Positions 45,890 to 57,606 are shown, counted from the stretch's first letter. The stretch is 64,000 nucleotides of DNA from Paragorgia papillata (GCA_035771165.1 JAWNZC010000302.1:333501-397500); one strand, 5' to 3'. Notes: generated by a model not told the origin, from the letters alone. Translations and numbers: made by a program.

Positions 45890-45976
45890 ATGACCGACAC
45901 TGAAGATTTTGATGCGATTTTGGAGGGATTGTCTTACGAGGACCTTCAAGCTTTGTCGGATGAAATAGATCCCGAG
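45890..45976 (+). CDS. TMOD: Tropomodulin exon 1 (residues 1-29)
   Basis: ATG at 45890, donor GAG|GTAGGA, 29 codons. Reads MTDTEDFDAILEGLSYEDLQ and then ALSDEIDPE, the LSxEELxxLxxELDPDN motif that opens tropomodulins and leiomodins. Confidence 0.9.
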
Positions 45977-48900
45977 GTAGGATTGAAAGTATACTTTTAA
46001 TAAATGATAGAAATATTATATGTTGTTGATAAATAACGTCATCAATGGTGCTATGATAGTATAATTATCAACCAACCAACCAACCAACCAATTAATCTAA
46101 GGAAGAAAGGAAGGAAGGAAGGAAGGAAGGAAGGAAGGAAGGAAGGAAGGAAGGAAGGAAGGAAAGAAGGAAGGAAGGAAGGAAGGAAGGAAGGAAGGAA
46201 GGAAGGAAGGAAGGAAGGAAGGAAGGAAGGAAGGAAGGAAGGAAGGAAGGAAGGAAGGAAAGAAAGATGGTAGGTAGGAAGGAAGGAAGGAAGGAAGGAA
46301 GGAAGGAAGGAAGGAAGGAAGGAAGGAAGGAAGGAAGGAAGGAAGGAAGGAAGGAAGGAAGGAAGGAAAGAAGGAAGGAAGGAAGGATAGAAGGAAGGAA
46401 AGAAGGAAGGAGGGAAGGATAGAAGGAAGGAAAGAAAGAAAGAAGGAAGGTAGGAAGGAAGGAGGGAAGGAAGGAAGGAAGGATGGAAGGAAGGAAGGAA
46501 GGAAGGAAGGAAGGAAGGAAGGAAGGAAGGAAGGAAGGAAGGAAGGAAAGAATAGAAGGAAGGAAAGAAGGAAGGGAAGGGAAGGAAAGAAGGGAAGGGA
46601 AGGAAGGAAGGAGGCAGGAAGAAAGAAACGAACGAACAAACGAACGAACGAACCAACCAACCAACTAACCAACCAACCAACCAACCAACCAACTATCTAT
46701 CCATCCGTCCGTCCGTCCATCCTGACCATCCATCTAATCATCCGCCCAATCAAACAAGTGAACCAACCAACCATCTATCCAACCACCATGCATCCATTTA
46801 TTTATTTGTAAGGCAACTGTTAAAAACGTTCACTAAATACTTAAAAAGGAGCCACGTTAACATTCTATATCTTTAACTAGCATGAATTAATGCCAGTCAG
46901 CGAGCGTTCAACTGAGAACTCGTCTCATACGTTTGATATTGGTGGTATGATAAGAGAAGTGGAAAAAATGTCAGTAGAGAGTATCGAAGGGGACAACTAT
47001 CTTCCTCTTCACGCCAGAAATTGGAAACCACCAGTCAAAAAGAAGGAAGAACCTGTAGACACACTGCCAGACGAATGGAATGAAGCTCTTGATCAAGCAG
47101 ATGAGAAAGAATTGCAAGAATTGGCTGGTGAGGAAAGCGTAGATAACGTAATAGCTCACGCTCTTACTCAGGCTCTTGCTGACGCTCGTGCTCGAGCTCT
47201 TTTCCGCGCTCGTGCTCACGCTCTTACTCAAGCTCTTACTCACGCTCTGGCTCACGCTCATGCTCTTAATCACGCTCTTGCTCACGCTAGCACTCTTGTT
47301 CGCGCTCACGCTCTTGTTCGCGCTCACGCTCTTGCTCACGCTCTTGCTCACGCTCTTGCTCACGCTCTTGCTCACGCTCTTGCTCACGCTCTTGCTCACG
47401 CTCTTGCTCACGCTCTTGCTCACGCTCTTGCTCAAGCTCTTGCTCACGCTCTTGCTCACGCTCTTGCTCACGCTCTTGCTCACGCTCTTGCTCACGCTCT
47501 TGCTCACGCTCTTGCTCACGCTCTTGCTCACGCTCTTGCTCACGCTCTGGCTCACGCTCTTGCTCACGCTCTTGCTCACGCTCTGGCTCACGCTCTGGCT
47601 CACGCTCTTTCTCGCACTCTTGCTCACGCTCTTGCTGATGCTCTTGCTCGCGCTCTTGCTCACGCTCTGGCTCACGCTCTGGCTCACGCTCTGGCTCACG
47701 CTCTGGCTCACGCTCTGGCTCACGCTCTGGCTCACGCTCTTGCTCACGCTCTTACTTGCGCTCTAGCTAGCACTCTCGCTCACGCTCTTCCAAGCGCTCT
47801 TGCGAGCACGCTCTTGCTCACGCTCTTCCTCACGCTCCTGCGTACGCTCTTGCTCACGCTCGTGCTCGCCAAGCAAACAAATTTCTTTATTTTTTAACCT
47901 TCCTCAAGGCATTCTTGGCGTACATAGTGTCTTGACTCAAGAGCAAAGTTCGTCATCTGAAAAGGAAAACCTACGAGAGTCTTTAAGAGAGCTGTCATCA
48001 AAACCAGGTTTGAGAAATACCATGCAATTACAGAGCAAAGCATAGCATACCACACCACACCATACCACACCACACCACACCACACCATACCATACCATAC
48101 CATACCATACCATACCATACCATACCATACCATACCATACCATGCCATACCATACCACACTACACTACACCATGCCACACCACATCATTCGACACTATAC
48201 AAAATCATACCACACCATACCATACCATACTATACCATACCATACCATACCATACCATACCATACCATACCATACCATACCACACTATACCACACCACAC
48301 CACACCACACCATACCACACCACACCACTGTACACCATACCACACCACACACCACATCACATCACACCATACAATACCACACCATACCACACTACATATA
48401 TAAATATTCATGGTCTAGCTTATCTGAAAAGGAATCTTTTCTTAAACTTACCAGCGAAACCTCATTATGAACCATCACAAGGCGTCGAAGACCACTATGG
48501 CGAGCTCCAGCAAGTTGACGTGAGTGCTTTATTCAGACGACTGAAGAGTTTCGACAAAGCACTGACTGAAATCTCACTAAACAACATGAAAGAAATTGAT
48601 GATATTCTGTTAGCTGTGGCAGACTTCTTAGAGAAGATGGATTGTGTTACCAAAATTTCAGTTGCGAACACCAAAATGAGTAACCACATTGGAACGGTAA
48701 GTTTACCATCTGTGTTCTTGTAGCTCAATGGTTAGAGCGTCTCACTGGTCATCAGAAGGTTACAGGTTGTACACATGTGTAACCTTCACTCACCATCTGA
48801 GTTCTTGTAGTTCAATGGTTAGAGTGTCTCACTGGTCATCAGAAGGTTACAAGTTGTACACATATGTAACCTTCACTCGCCATCTGAGTTCTTGTAGCTC

Positions 48901-51900
48901 AATGGTTAGAGTGTCTCACTGGTCATCAGAAGGTTACAAGTTGTACACATATGTAACCTTCACTCACCATCTGAGTTCTTGTAGCTCAATGGTTAGAGTG
49001 TCTCAATGGTCACTCACCAATACTGAAATGCATTCAGATGTATTATTGTGTGCATTATTAGAGATTTGCCGAAGCACTGAAGAACAACAGCAGCTTGGTT
49101 TGTCTGAATATGGAGTCGAACTATCTTTCTGGCGAAGTAATTGTTGTAAGTACCAGACATAGCAAATGGTTAGCGAACGTGCCTTTTCCCTCTGTGACCA
49201 AGGTTAAATCTTGCTTGGTGCATAAATCTGATTAACATTTCACTTTGGTCGCATGTGAGAAGAGTGCTTCAAGTTTAACTCTACCAAACACCACAGGTTT
49301 TCTCTGGCTACTCTGCTTTCCTTCTGTAGTAACACTGGATCAATGAGGAATGGTCCTTACTGGACCTCTAGAGAGAACAGTTTAGATTTGATTGATAGAG
49401 ATATCCAGTACAAGTTTATTTATACTGGATAATTCTATCAGTCATATCTAAACTGTTCTCTGTAGAGGTCCAGTAAGGACCACCCTTCATTGATCCAGTG
49501 TTATTACAGAAGGAAACCAGAGTAAACTAAACTAACTTTATTTATACTGGATAACTCTATCAGTTATATCTAAACTGTTCTCTGTAGAGGTCCAGTAAGG
49601 ACCATCTTTCATTGATCCAGTGTTACTACAGAAGGAAACCAGAGTAAACTAAACTAACTTTATTTATACTGGATAACTCTATCAGTTATATCTAAACTGT
49701 TCTCTCTAGAGGTCCAGTAAGGACCATCCCTCATTGATCCAGTGTTACTACAGAAGGAAACCAGAGTAAACTAAGCTAACTTTATTTATACTGGATAACT
49801 CTATCAGTCATATCTAAACTGTTCTCTCTAGACATCCAGTAAGAACCATCCTTCATTGATCCAGTGTTACTACAGAAGGAAACCAGAGTAAACTAAACTA
49901 ACTTTATTTATACTGGATAACCCTATCAGTCATATCTAAACTGTTCTCTCTAGACATCCAGTAAGAACCATCCTTCATTGATCCAGTGTTACAACAGAAG
50001 GAAACCAGAGTAAACTAAACTAACTTTATTTATACTGGATAACCCTATCAGTCATATCTAAACTGTTCTCTCTAGAGGTCTAGTAAGGACCATCCTTCAT
50101 TGATCCAGTGTTACAACAGAAGGAAACCAGAGTAAACTAAACTAACTTTATTTATACTAGATAACTCTATCAGTCATATCTAAACTGCTCTCTCTAGACG
50201 TCCAGAAGAAAGCATACCTCATTGATCTAGTGTTACTAAAAAGTTTAAGTTTAAGTTTTATTTTTTTTAGAAAGTCCTGGACGCAATCGAAAACAATACA
50301 ACTTTAACGGAATTAAAAGTTGCCAATCAGGTAAAAATAAACAAAAAAGGTTTGCATAAAAAAACTCGAATTTAGAACCACAAAATGTTATTATCAAACT
50401 TGTTTTAATATAATATATTTATTATATGGCGAAGGGTATTTTACTAGCAACTAAAACACTCGTAGAATCCATATTTCACTACATCCGGGAACCGAGTGGC
50501 GTATTTCTCGTATGTAACGCTCGCGAGTGACATATCGACAAGTCAACATTCTCGCCTTTTGCCGTAAGTTTCGAATCAAGTAAATTTGAGCCAGTATCTT
50601 CTCTTAATTCAGTTTTTCATGTAAAATGAAATACAGTATTTGAATAAGCCGTTGTATTTTTCATTCGTATTTTCTAAAAGCTTTACGTCAGGCGGTTGTT
50701 GTTTTTGCATTAAACCCAGTTTATCAACCTCACTTCCACGGATAATTCCTGCATTGTCCATATAATAAATAGAACATTACACGGTTGCTCAAAGATATGG
50801 ATTTTATGTTCTCGTGGCAAGAGCAATATCTCACTCGTTCGCTGCGCTCATTTGCCATTCGAACATAAAATCCATATCTTCTCGCCACCGTGTAATATCC
50901 CCTATATATATATTTAGTTTATTCATGCATAAATTATCTTTGATGTGCCGCGGTTAATAAATAGGTTATTGACCTTGCATATTAAATGACCTACTATATC
51001 GCTTTAAAACTACGTCTAGAATACCATTCTTTTGTTAAATAACGACAAATATCGTCTGTGTCATGAATAAACTAAGTGGGTTAGTGACCTTAACCTCGGT
51101 CACTACGCTGGTTATTACTCGGGCCTGCGGCCCTCGGGGTTAATAACCAGCGTAGTGACCTCGGTTTCGGTCACTAACCTATACAGATATATAATATATA
51201 TATATATATATATGTAATATTTAAAACATGAGCAGCAGTGTTTTATCAGATTTATAGATCTGATAAAACACGTACTGCGAACGTCATGTTTTAAATAGCT
51301 TCAAAAACGACCCATTTGGTAAGTTCATTGGCGTAGTAAGTTTGAAAAATTACGTTGTCTTTAAGCCGAGAAAATCAAAGCTAAAGTTATGTAAATCAGG
51401 AGGTTTCTTTATCAGGTATAAAACCACGGACATGGTACTGATTTCTTTTGTGTTTTCCTCATGAATTATTAATGAGTTTTTGAAATTATATAAAAAGCAT
51501 AAAAGAGATACTAGAAACATGCACAAAGTACGGATGGTCAAAATTAAAGCGAGATTGAAAGGGGTTGTAAATGTGACATGTTGATTTCTGTTGGCCCGGC
51601 AGCAATCAAGTTTAGGTCAATTTGTGTCCAAATTTTGTCTTAAAGATTCAGAAATCCCCAAAGTTGTTAGGTGACTCGTATTTCATAATCGAATTAATAT
51701 GTACAGCTTTAATTTTTAATTTAATTTTATTCACCTCGTACTCTTCTCGCTATCTTCAAATCGGAGGAAGAGTACTCACCCTTTGCTGAAAAATTCTAGC
51801 GTACCCGAACTAGATCGTGCTTGTGCTATTATTTCTTGTTAATTTTCATCTTGTGTTTATGAGAGCCGAGCCAGCCCCGCCTAGCAGAGATCTCGCTTTG

Positions 51901-54900
51901 TGAGACCGAAATCTCGGTTACCCAGGCTGTTTTTCCCCATGAAAACACGATTGACCGGTCTGGCTCGCCTACCCGGGTTGGCACTAAAAGCTTCGTACAC
52001 GCGACAAAATTTGTTTTTATCAGCTTTTTTCGACGTATCAACAATTCACAAGTTCTGCTTGTTGATGTACAGTTCATATTTAAAACAATGAGATTTCGTG
52101 TCTTACCAGAACAGATATATTACGCAATTAGCACAACAAGCAAGCCAGCTTGTTTTGTTTGCTTGGGTTTGCAATAACTCTTCAAGTTTCTTGAATAAAA
52201 ACTCGCTGTAAAGTCGTCAATGTTTTTTTTTTAAATATGAAAGAGTCGTTTAAAGGTTTTCGTTGATTGAAAGTTCAACTAAATTGAGAAAAGAGCTTAC
52301 AGTATTCACGTTTTGTGTTTTAACTCCTTCCTGTCCGAGGGCTTCTCCAGAGGTGAATAAAATCGTCTGGCGTTAGCCAGAATAAAATACCAAAGACCAA
52401 TTCGGACAGGAAAGAGTTAGAGAGATAGTTTATAACTCCTTCCTGTCCGAGGGCTGCTCCAGAGGTGAATAAAATCGTCTGGCGTTAGCCAGAATAAAAT
52501 ACTAAAAGGAAAAGAGTTAAGGAAGACAGCTTTCAGTCGTTGAGTGGCGCCAACATTATTGTTGTTCAAAAATTTTCATGGAAGGCATTTCTCTATGAAA
52601 GCCGTTTCGTATTTCTGAAAAGAATTTAATGGCTTTATCGCATTTCTTTAGTTTTAAAATATTTTTGTGAACCTTACCTCTTAGGACGAATCTTTTTCGT
52701 GTCGGTTTTACCTAACAGCAGTTCTGTATCCACGTTTGTGTTTTCAAAACTACTTTAAGCCGAAGAGCAGGCGCATTTGTCATTTAAGAATTTTTCATGG
52801 AAGCCATTTCTAAAATAGCAAGAATTGTTCTCAATTTTCGAAAAGAATTCAGTCTCGAATTCATTTGTCGCTTTAGTTTAAAACGCTGTTTTGGTATGTC
52901 TTACCTTTTAAAATGAATCTTTTTCGTGTCGCCTTTTCATAAAACCAGTTCTGTATTCACATTTATGCTTTTAAATAAACAATTTTAAGCCGAAGTCCTG
53001 TTATAAGACACTTTGTTAAAAAATTCTGAGTTTACGACTTGCTTAACAGAGACAGAGAGAGATGGAGGGAAGACATCAGGAAGAGCGAGATGCCGGAACC
53101 TTAACAATGACGTTGCGGAGTCAACGGGGGAAATCCCAGGACTAAATTTATTATTAACACGTTGAGGCCTGGACCTCTCCCTGTGCCTAATAAAATCGTC
53201 TAGCCAGAATAAACCTTAAAGGCTCGTCGTCAGGCTTCAAACTACTACACTTCAAAGTGTTAAAACGCTGTATTGAAGGAAGCCATTTTCATGGAAGCTA
53301 TTTCTAAAAACAAACAAACAAGACTCGTTATGAATTTCTGAAAGGAATTCGTCGAATTTCTTTGTATAAAAACGCTGTATTTATGTAAACGTTCGACGGT
53401 ATTTTGCTGTTCAGTAATTTTTCTTTAAGAAAGCCTTTTTATTGATTTTTTTGAAAGAAGTTTTCTTTCCAAGCTGTTTCAAATGTTTTCCCGCCAAAAC
53501 TCACCGGTCCGAAAACAATTGAAGGCGCTAGATCACATTGAGCTAAATCAGCTGACTAAATAAATTATTTCTTAATTATAAACCTAATTCTGACCAAAAT
53601 ACTAACTCGAAGCCCAACCAAAACCTTAAAATTATCAGGTTTTAGTGAATCCGAAAGCTGGCTAACGTAGCTTAAAGTGCATATAAACCCAAACTTTAAT
53701 TTTATCATCTGAATACGTTCTACATAGAGCAAACAGTTGTTCAGTGAAATATTTTTTTGATTGGAGCTATTCTTCAATGTTTTTTTGGCGATTCGCATTT
53801 CTAGTATGTTAATGAGACGACGTCCCTATATATCAATGACTGAAAGAAAGTGATCACTGACTTATATATAACTGGACTGTGGGTGCTCTATATCAATGAC
53901 TGAAAGAGAGTGATCACTGACCTATATATAACTGGACTGTGGGTGCTCTATATCAATGACTGAAAGAGAGTGATCACTGACCTATATATAACTGGACTGT
54001 GGGTGCTCTATATCAATGACTGAAAGAGAGTGATCACTGACCTATATATAACTAGACTGTGGGTGCCCTATATCAATGACTGAAAGAGAGTGATCACTGA
54101 CCTATATATAACTGGACTGTGGGTGCTCTATATCAATGACTGAAAGAGAGTGATCACTGACCTATATATAACTGGACTGTGGGTGCTCTATATCAATGAC
54201 TGAAAGAGAGTGATCATGCACTGACCTATATATAACTGGACTGTGAGTCCTCTGTATCAGTGACTGAAAGAGAGTGATCACTGACCTATATATAACTGGA
54301 CTGTGAGTGCTCTATATCAATGACTGAAAGAGAGTGATCACTGACCTATATATAACTGGACTGTGGGTGCTCTATATCAATGACTGAAAGAGAGTGATCA
54401 CAGACCTATATGTAACTGGACTGTGGGTGCTCTATATCAATGACTGAAAGAGAGCGATCACTGACCTGGGCTGTGGGTGCTCTATATCAATGACTGAACA
54501 GATGACGGAAATACGGGTCCTTTCTCTCATGGTACGACCGCTGACCTCATTGTGCCCAATATGTTTACTTGACTGTGGGCTCAATCGCGCCCGCAGGCCG
54601 ATCAATTCACTTATTGAGAAAAGGTCAGCGGTTACTAACATAAAAAAGAGACCTACAAAACGCTATCTTGGATTGGTCACCTGCAGTCCGGTTACATATA
54701 TGTCAGTGATCTCCCCCTCCTCCCTCCACACACACCTCTACACACACCTCTACACCACCCTTAACACTACTTTATACAATATAGTTGTATTTCTTTGGCC
54801 TCTGTAGTCGAAAACAGCCGGAGCTCAAAATGAACGGGAGATGGTAAAGAGGCTGGACAAGAATCATTGTTTGAGAAAGTTTGGTTACGCGTTTCAGACA

Positions 54901-55836
54901 CCTGGCATAGGAAACACGGCGTCGCGATTGATCTTACGAAATAACGATGAAGGTAAGGGTTAGGAAAATACGCCCCACAACAACAACATTTTGAATTTCG
55001 TCTAGTATTAGCTTGAGAAGAAAGCGAGTTACAACACCAACGAAGGCAATAGTAACAACAACAGTTGTATCAACAATAACGACGACACCACTAACAACAC
55101 CACCACCAACACCACAAAAGTAGCAACAACAACAGCAGCAGCAGCAACAACAACAGCAGCATCAACAACAACATCAGCAGCAGCAACAGCAACAACAGCA
55201 ACAACACCACCACCAGCAGAAACAGCAACAACGGCAGCAGTAGTAGCAACAACAACAGCAACAACAACAACACTAACAACACCAGCAGCAGCAGCAACAG
55301 CAACAACACCAACAACAGCAGAAACAGCAACAACGGCAGCAGTAGTAGCAACAACAACAGCAACAACAACAACAACAACAACACTAACAACACCACCACC
55401 AACACACAAAAGCAGCAGCAACAACAGCAACAACAACAACAACAACAACACTAACAACACCACCACCAACACACAAAAGCAGCAGCAACTACAGCAGCAG
55501 TAGCAACAACAACAGCAACAGCAGTAACAACACAGTAACAGAAATAGCAGCAACAGAAGCAACAACAACAGCGGCAACAGCAACAACAACAACAGCAGCA
55601 GCAACAGCAACAACAACACCAACAACAGCAGCAGAAACAGCAACAGCAGCAACAACAACAGCAGTAGTAGCAACAACACAGCAACAACACCGACACCACT
55701 AACACTAACACTAACACTAACACTAACAACACCACCACCACCACCACCACCACCAACAACAACAACAGCAGCAACTTATATACATATTTCTCTTTCTTTA
55801 GCCCGAAAAGCTCGTCTTGCTGCGGCAAAAAAATAA
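45890..55836 (+). CDS. TMOD: Tropomodulin gene, complete, 8 coding exons (gene-level entry)
   Basis: Eight exons with GT-AG borders join in phase into 332 residues; vertebrate tropomodulins are about 350-360. Exons: 45890-45976, 46881-47127, 47909-48007, 48455-48696, 49062-49145, 50271-50330, 54808-54952, 55802-55836. The N-terminal half holds the tropomyosin-binding and first actin-binding segments (LEGLSYEDLQALSDEIDPE; later YLPLHARNWKPP). The C-terminal half is the leucine-rich-repeat domain (residues about 145-325), with signatures ALTEISLNN, LNMESNYLSG and LRKFGYAFQ. Tropomodulin caps the pointed ends of actin filaments with tropomyosin and sets filament length. The protein ends RKARLAAAKK, like the basic tail of the family. 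AATAAA lies at 55879-55884, 43 bases past the stop. Introns hold tandem repeats but the coding frame is undamaged. Confidence 0.95.
46066..46790. repeat. (GGAA)n array with CCAA-rich borders, tropomodulin intron 1
   Basis: (AACC)n at 46068-46095, GGAA to 46620, then (AACG)n and (AACC)n and CCATC to about 46790. Here the purine strand is the sense strand of the host gene. Confidence 0.96.
46881..47127 (+). CDS. TMOD: Tropomodulin exon 2 (residues 30-112 part)
   Basis: Acceptor TTTAACTAG|CATG and donor GCTG|GTGAGG, phase 1. Begins HELMPVSERST, continuing the DPxxxLLPxxxR motif; contains NYLPLHARNWKPPVKKKEEP and DEKELQELAG. The open frame that runs on past 47127 is a minisatellite, not coding. 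Confidence 0.93.
47146..47870. repeat. 12-bp minisatellite GCTCTTGCTCAC, tropomodulin intron 2
   Basis: About 58 units of GCTCACGCTCTT with GCTCTGGCTCAC variants. All three forward frames stay open, making long false proteins (Ala-His-Ala-Leu repeats). The splice donor GTGAGG at 47128 precedes it. Confidence 0.95.
47909..48007 (+). CDS. TMOD: Tropomodulin exon 3 (residues 112-145 part)
   Basis: Acceptor CCTCAAG|GCAT and donor CCAG|GTTTGA. Reads ILGVHSVLTQEQSSSSEKEN, matching the AxILGMHTLM motif of tropomodulins. Confidence 0.92.
48040..48400. repeat. (CATAC)n/(CACAC)n pentameric array, tropomodulin intron 3
   Basis: ACCAT and ACCAC pentamers fill most of the intron between exons 3 and 4. 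Confidence 0.96.
48455..48696 (+). CDS. TMOD: Tropomodulin exon 4 (residues 145-225)
   Basis: Acceptor CTTACCAG|CGAA and donor ACG|GTAAGT. Reads AKPHYEPSQGVEDHYGELQQ, then FDKALTEISLNNMKEID and KISVANTKMSNH, the first LRR units (compare LEEVNLNNIxNIP and KKFSxxxTRSND). Confidence 0.95.
48719..49020 (+). repeat. Four tandem 88-bp tRNA-like units, tropomodulin intron 4
   Basis: Each unit has TAGCTCAATGGTTAGAG (D-arm/A-box form), TCTCACTGGTCATCAGA (anticodon-arm-like), then AAGGTTAC...GTAACCTT, an 8-base hairpin where a T arm would be, and TCACTCACCATCTGAGTTCT as linker. Confidence 0.88.
49062..49145 (+). CDS. TMOD: Tropomodulin exon 5 (residues 226-253)
   Basis: Acceptor TGCATTATTAG|AGATTT and donor GTT|GTAAGT; 28 codons, phase 0 to 0. 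Reads RFAEALKNNSSLVCLNMESN, then YLSGEVIV, the LNVESNFISG repeat. A longer open frame in another phase covers this exon and hides it. Confidence 0.93.
49290..50245. repeat. Roughly 115-bp tandem repeat, about 8 copies, tropomodulin intron 5
   Basis: The unit is CATTGATCCAGTGTTACTAC, then AGAAGGAAACCAGAGTAAAC, TTTATACTGGATAACTCTAT, CATATCTAAACTGTTCTCTC and TAGAGGTCCAGTAAGGACCA. The first unit (49300-49420) is inverted relative to the rest. Confidence 0.93.
50271..50330 (+). CDS. TMOD: Tropomodulin exon 6 (residues 254-273)
   Basis: Acceptor TTTTTTTTAG|AAAG and donor CAG|GTAAAA; 20 codons reading KVLDAIENNTTLTELKVANQ. Matches the LVEAxxxNTSLxEMKIDNQ repeat. Too short for an ordinary ORF scan. 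Confidence 0.93.
50756..50902. mobile_element. 147-bp foldback
   Basis: ACATTACACGGTTGCTCAAA, then GATATGGATTTTATGTTC, is inverted as GAACATAAAATCCATATCTT, then ACCGTGTAATAT. Confidence 0.75.
51072..51190. repeat. Roughly 110-bp palindrome
   Basis: GGTTAGTGACCTTAACCTCG, then GTCACTACGCTGGTTATTA, pairs with TAATAACCAGCGTAGTGACC, then TCGGTCACTAACC. Confidence 0.85.
51205..51480. repeat. Dispersed repeat with TATCAGAT...ATCTGATAAAACAC hairpin
   Basis: Shares CTTCAAAAACGACCCATTTG, then GTAAGTTCATTGGCGTAGTA and CAAAGCTAAAGTTATGTAAA, with 24890-25170. The downstream TTTTCCTCATGAATTATTAA also occurs at 58755. Confidence 0.85.
51829..52150. repeat. Left arm of a long-range inverted repeat
   Basis: TTCTTGTTAATTTTCATCTT to CAATTAGCACAACAAGCAAG; matched inverted at 60245-60978. 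Contains CTCGCCTACCCGGGTTGGCA and a GAGATCTCG/CGAAATCTCGG hairpin. It lies in tropomodulin intron 6. Confidence 0.9.
52318..52515. repeat. Two tandem units with AATAAAATCGTCTGGCGTTAGCCAG
   Basis: TAACTCCTTCCTGTCCGAGG, then AGGTGAATAAAATCGTCTGG, then GTTAGCCAGAATAAAATAC, twice. Degenerate copies at about 45395-45445, 45740-45840 and 53160-53250. Confidence 0.88.
53827..54497. repeat. 60-bp tandem repeat, about 11 copies, tropomodulin intron 6
   Basis: The unit is TATATCAATGACTGAAAGAG, then AGTGATCACTGACCTATATA, then TAACTGGACTGTGGGTGCTC. Copies 2-7 are nearly identical; later ones vary. Each carries the palindrome GTGATCAC. Confidence 0.95.
54808..54952 (+). CDS. TMOD: Tropomodulin exon 7 (residues 274-322 part)
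   Basis: Acceptor CCTCTGTAG|TCGA and donor GAAG|GTAAGG. Reads NEREMVKRLDKNHCLRKFGY, then AFQTPGIGNTASRLILRNND, matching the VEMEIxxMLExNxxLLKFGYxFTxQGPRxR segment. Confidence 0.95.
55030..55765. repeat. (CAA)n/(CAG)n/(CAC)n trinucleotide array, tropomodulin intron 7
   Basis: CAA and CAG triplets on the + strand for about 730 bases, ending 35 bases before exon 8. Long leucine-rich open frames on the - strand are artefacts. Confidence 0.96.
55802..55836 (+). CDS. TMOD: Tropomodulin exon 8, C terminus and stop
   Basis: Acceptor CTTTCTTTAG|CCCG. Completes a split Ala codon, reads RKARLAAAKK and stops at TAA 55834-55836. It resembles the basic VRKKR-type tail of tropomodulins. AATAAA follows at 55879. 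Confidence 0.9.
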
Positions 55837-56166
55837 CCAGCAAACTCCAAACATTGGAACTAATGTGGAACATTGAAAAATAAATTATGTAAATAATAAT
55901 AGAAAAAACAACCTCGCTTTGGTTTTGCAAATAGTATGCTTGTAGAACCATATTTTTACAAACCGATAAGCTATGGCCAATGGTAACAACTCGACTTGTT
56001 ATTTCTTAATAAAGCCCGGAAAATAATATCATGGAAAAAATGTAATAGATTACTTATCTAATTCAAATTCACGAAAAAAATGTTGTGGTGTTGTCAATCG
56101 GCTACAAATTCCTCCAGATTTATATAAACTTTTCGATTGATTTTCTCAGCTTAAGGTATTCGTTAA

Positions 56167-57606
56167 GGTTTGCAATAGGGGTGTGCGTCGGATCGGATTG
56201 ACCCCTTGTAATCCGAGGGTTTGCCAAAACTGTCAATCTGAATCCGATCCGAAGCCAAAAAATCGTAGTCCGATCCGATCCGATCCAAAAACAGCTGCTC
56301 AAATCCGATCCGGTCCGAAAAAATTAAAACACCGGATATATGTTGCAATAGTTACGCAAACTTTCCGAAAAGAAAACCAATGAACAAATAAATTTAAGAA
56401 AACTACTATACAATAATAATCTTATGTAATAATAGCCTTCATATATTGTGCAACGTGCATACAACTAGTGAATTTGTTAATTTTGTGACAAAAACAATGA
56501 CAAAATTGAATCTGATGCGGGTAAAAAAGTGCAAATTCCGATCCGATCCGATCCAAAAAAAAAGAACAAAATCCGATCCGATCCGAACGACAAAAATTTA
56601 GTCCGAACCCGATCGGATTGGGTTCGGATCGGATTCGCACACCTCTAGTTCAGTGCAAGGTCATTTCGGTAAAACGCTCTCAATTCGTCAGAATTTATGC
56701 CACAAAAATAAAATAGATATCGTTAGAAAGCTATTCATTTGTAGAATACAATGTTGTCTTTGATTTTGCGATAAACACAAGCCAATAATAGTTGCGAATT
56801 TTTCAATTAAAACCAGAGGGCTTCACTCGGGGCGACATAAGAACAAAGCGTTTCATTTTGTTCAAAATTTGTTTTCGCAGTTTGAGATAAATTTCCAGCA
56901 AAACGATGTCAATGTGTTTTTTTTTATTTATTGCCTGGTTTCGATTTTATGACTTATTTTGTCAGTAAAACTTAAAAAACTTAAAACTTATAAAATCAGT
57001 AAAACTTGACATATCAAAAAACACTGACACTGTTTTGCTGGAAATTTATCTCGGAATTAAAGTGCAAAAAATCCGATTTTGAACAAAATAAAACGCTTTT
57101 TATTTGAATCGCCCGAGTAAAACCCTTCTAAAAACTTCATAAAATCCATTGGAAACTTCATAAAATCCATTGTTCTAGGTGTTTGTGTATCTTGTGCACG
57201 GTCACGGTTGAAAATTCTATTGTTTTACTATTGCTTTACCTTTGCGAACTAAGATAGCAGTGTAAAAGAGATTGGGCACTACGTGTTTGTTTTGGCTTCT
57301 GGTTCGAGGTATTCCAGTACTTATTATAAGTAATGACGTATTTCAAGCCGTGCTTCCAATAGAAAACGTTTGTGTTCAGTCGTTTGTCCATATCAAATGA
57401 GCTTTAAAAAACTTTGTGCACGGTCAAACCCCGTTCAACCTCCAAGTGGGTTCTTTGTTCAATATATTTGAAGTTTGCCGGGTTTCCTGATCATCTCCCT
57501 CTATCAACTATGTACAAATTAATGGCTTTCTAACGATATCTATTTTATTTTTGGGGCATAAATTCTGAATAATTGAGAGTGGTTTATCGAAATCACCCGG
57601 CAAACC
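56167..57606. mobile_element. Foldback element flanked by TTAA with a nested MITE
   Basis: TTAA (56163-56166) GGTTTGC ... GCAAACC TTAA (57607-57610). Arms: TCGTCAGAATTTATGCCACA, then AAAATAGATATCGTTAGAAA, near 56690, is inverted near 57525-57580. The left arm is broken by the element at 56176-56646. Confidence 0.85.
56176..56646. mobile_element. MITE with GGGGTGTGCG ends and TCCGATCCGATCC-rich body (hAT-like)
   Basis: AGGGGTGTGCGTCGGATCGG at the left mirrors CCGATCCGAACCCAATCCGA ... GCACACCTCTA at the right. The body is rich in ATCCGATCCGAT. Nested in the foldback at 56167-57606, hence younger. Confidence 0.75.

Noticed and set aside
47128..47897. Long AHALAHAL open frame continuing from tropomodulin exon 2
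   Set aside because: A consensus donor (GTGAGG) ends exon 2, and exon 3 at 47909 continues the protein in correct phase. The repeat is a 12-base minisatellite.
48728..49162. 144-codon frame over the tRNA-like array
   Set aside because: It is the repeat unit translated four times. The true tropomodulin exon 5 (49062-49145) is in a different frame.
53827..54497. CRISPR-like regular array
   Set aside because: Units are contiguous 60-base tandem repeats without unique spacers, in a eukaryotic intron.
55029..55951. Leucine- or cysteine-rich frames on the - strand
   Set aside because: Readings of a CAA/CAG triplet array in tropomodulin intron 7.
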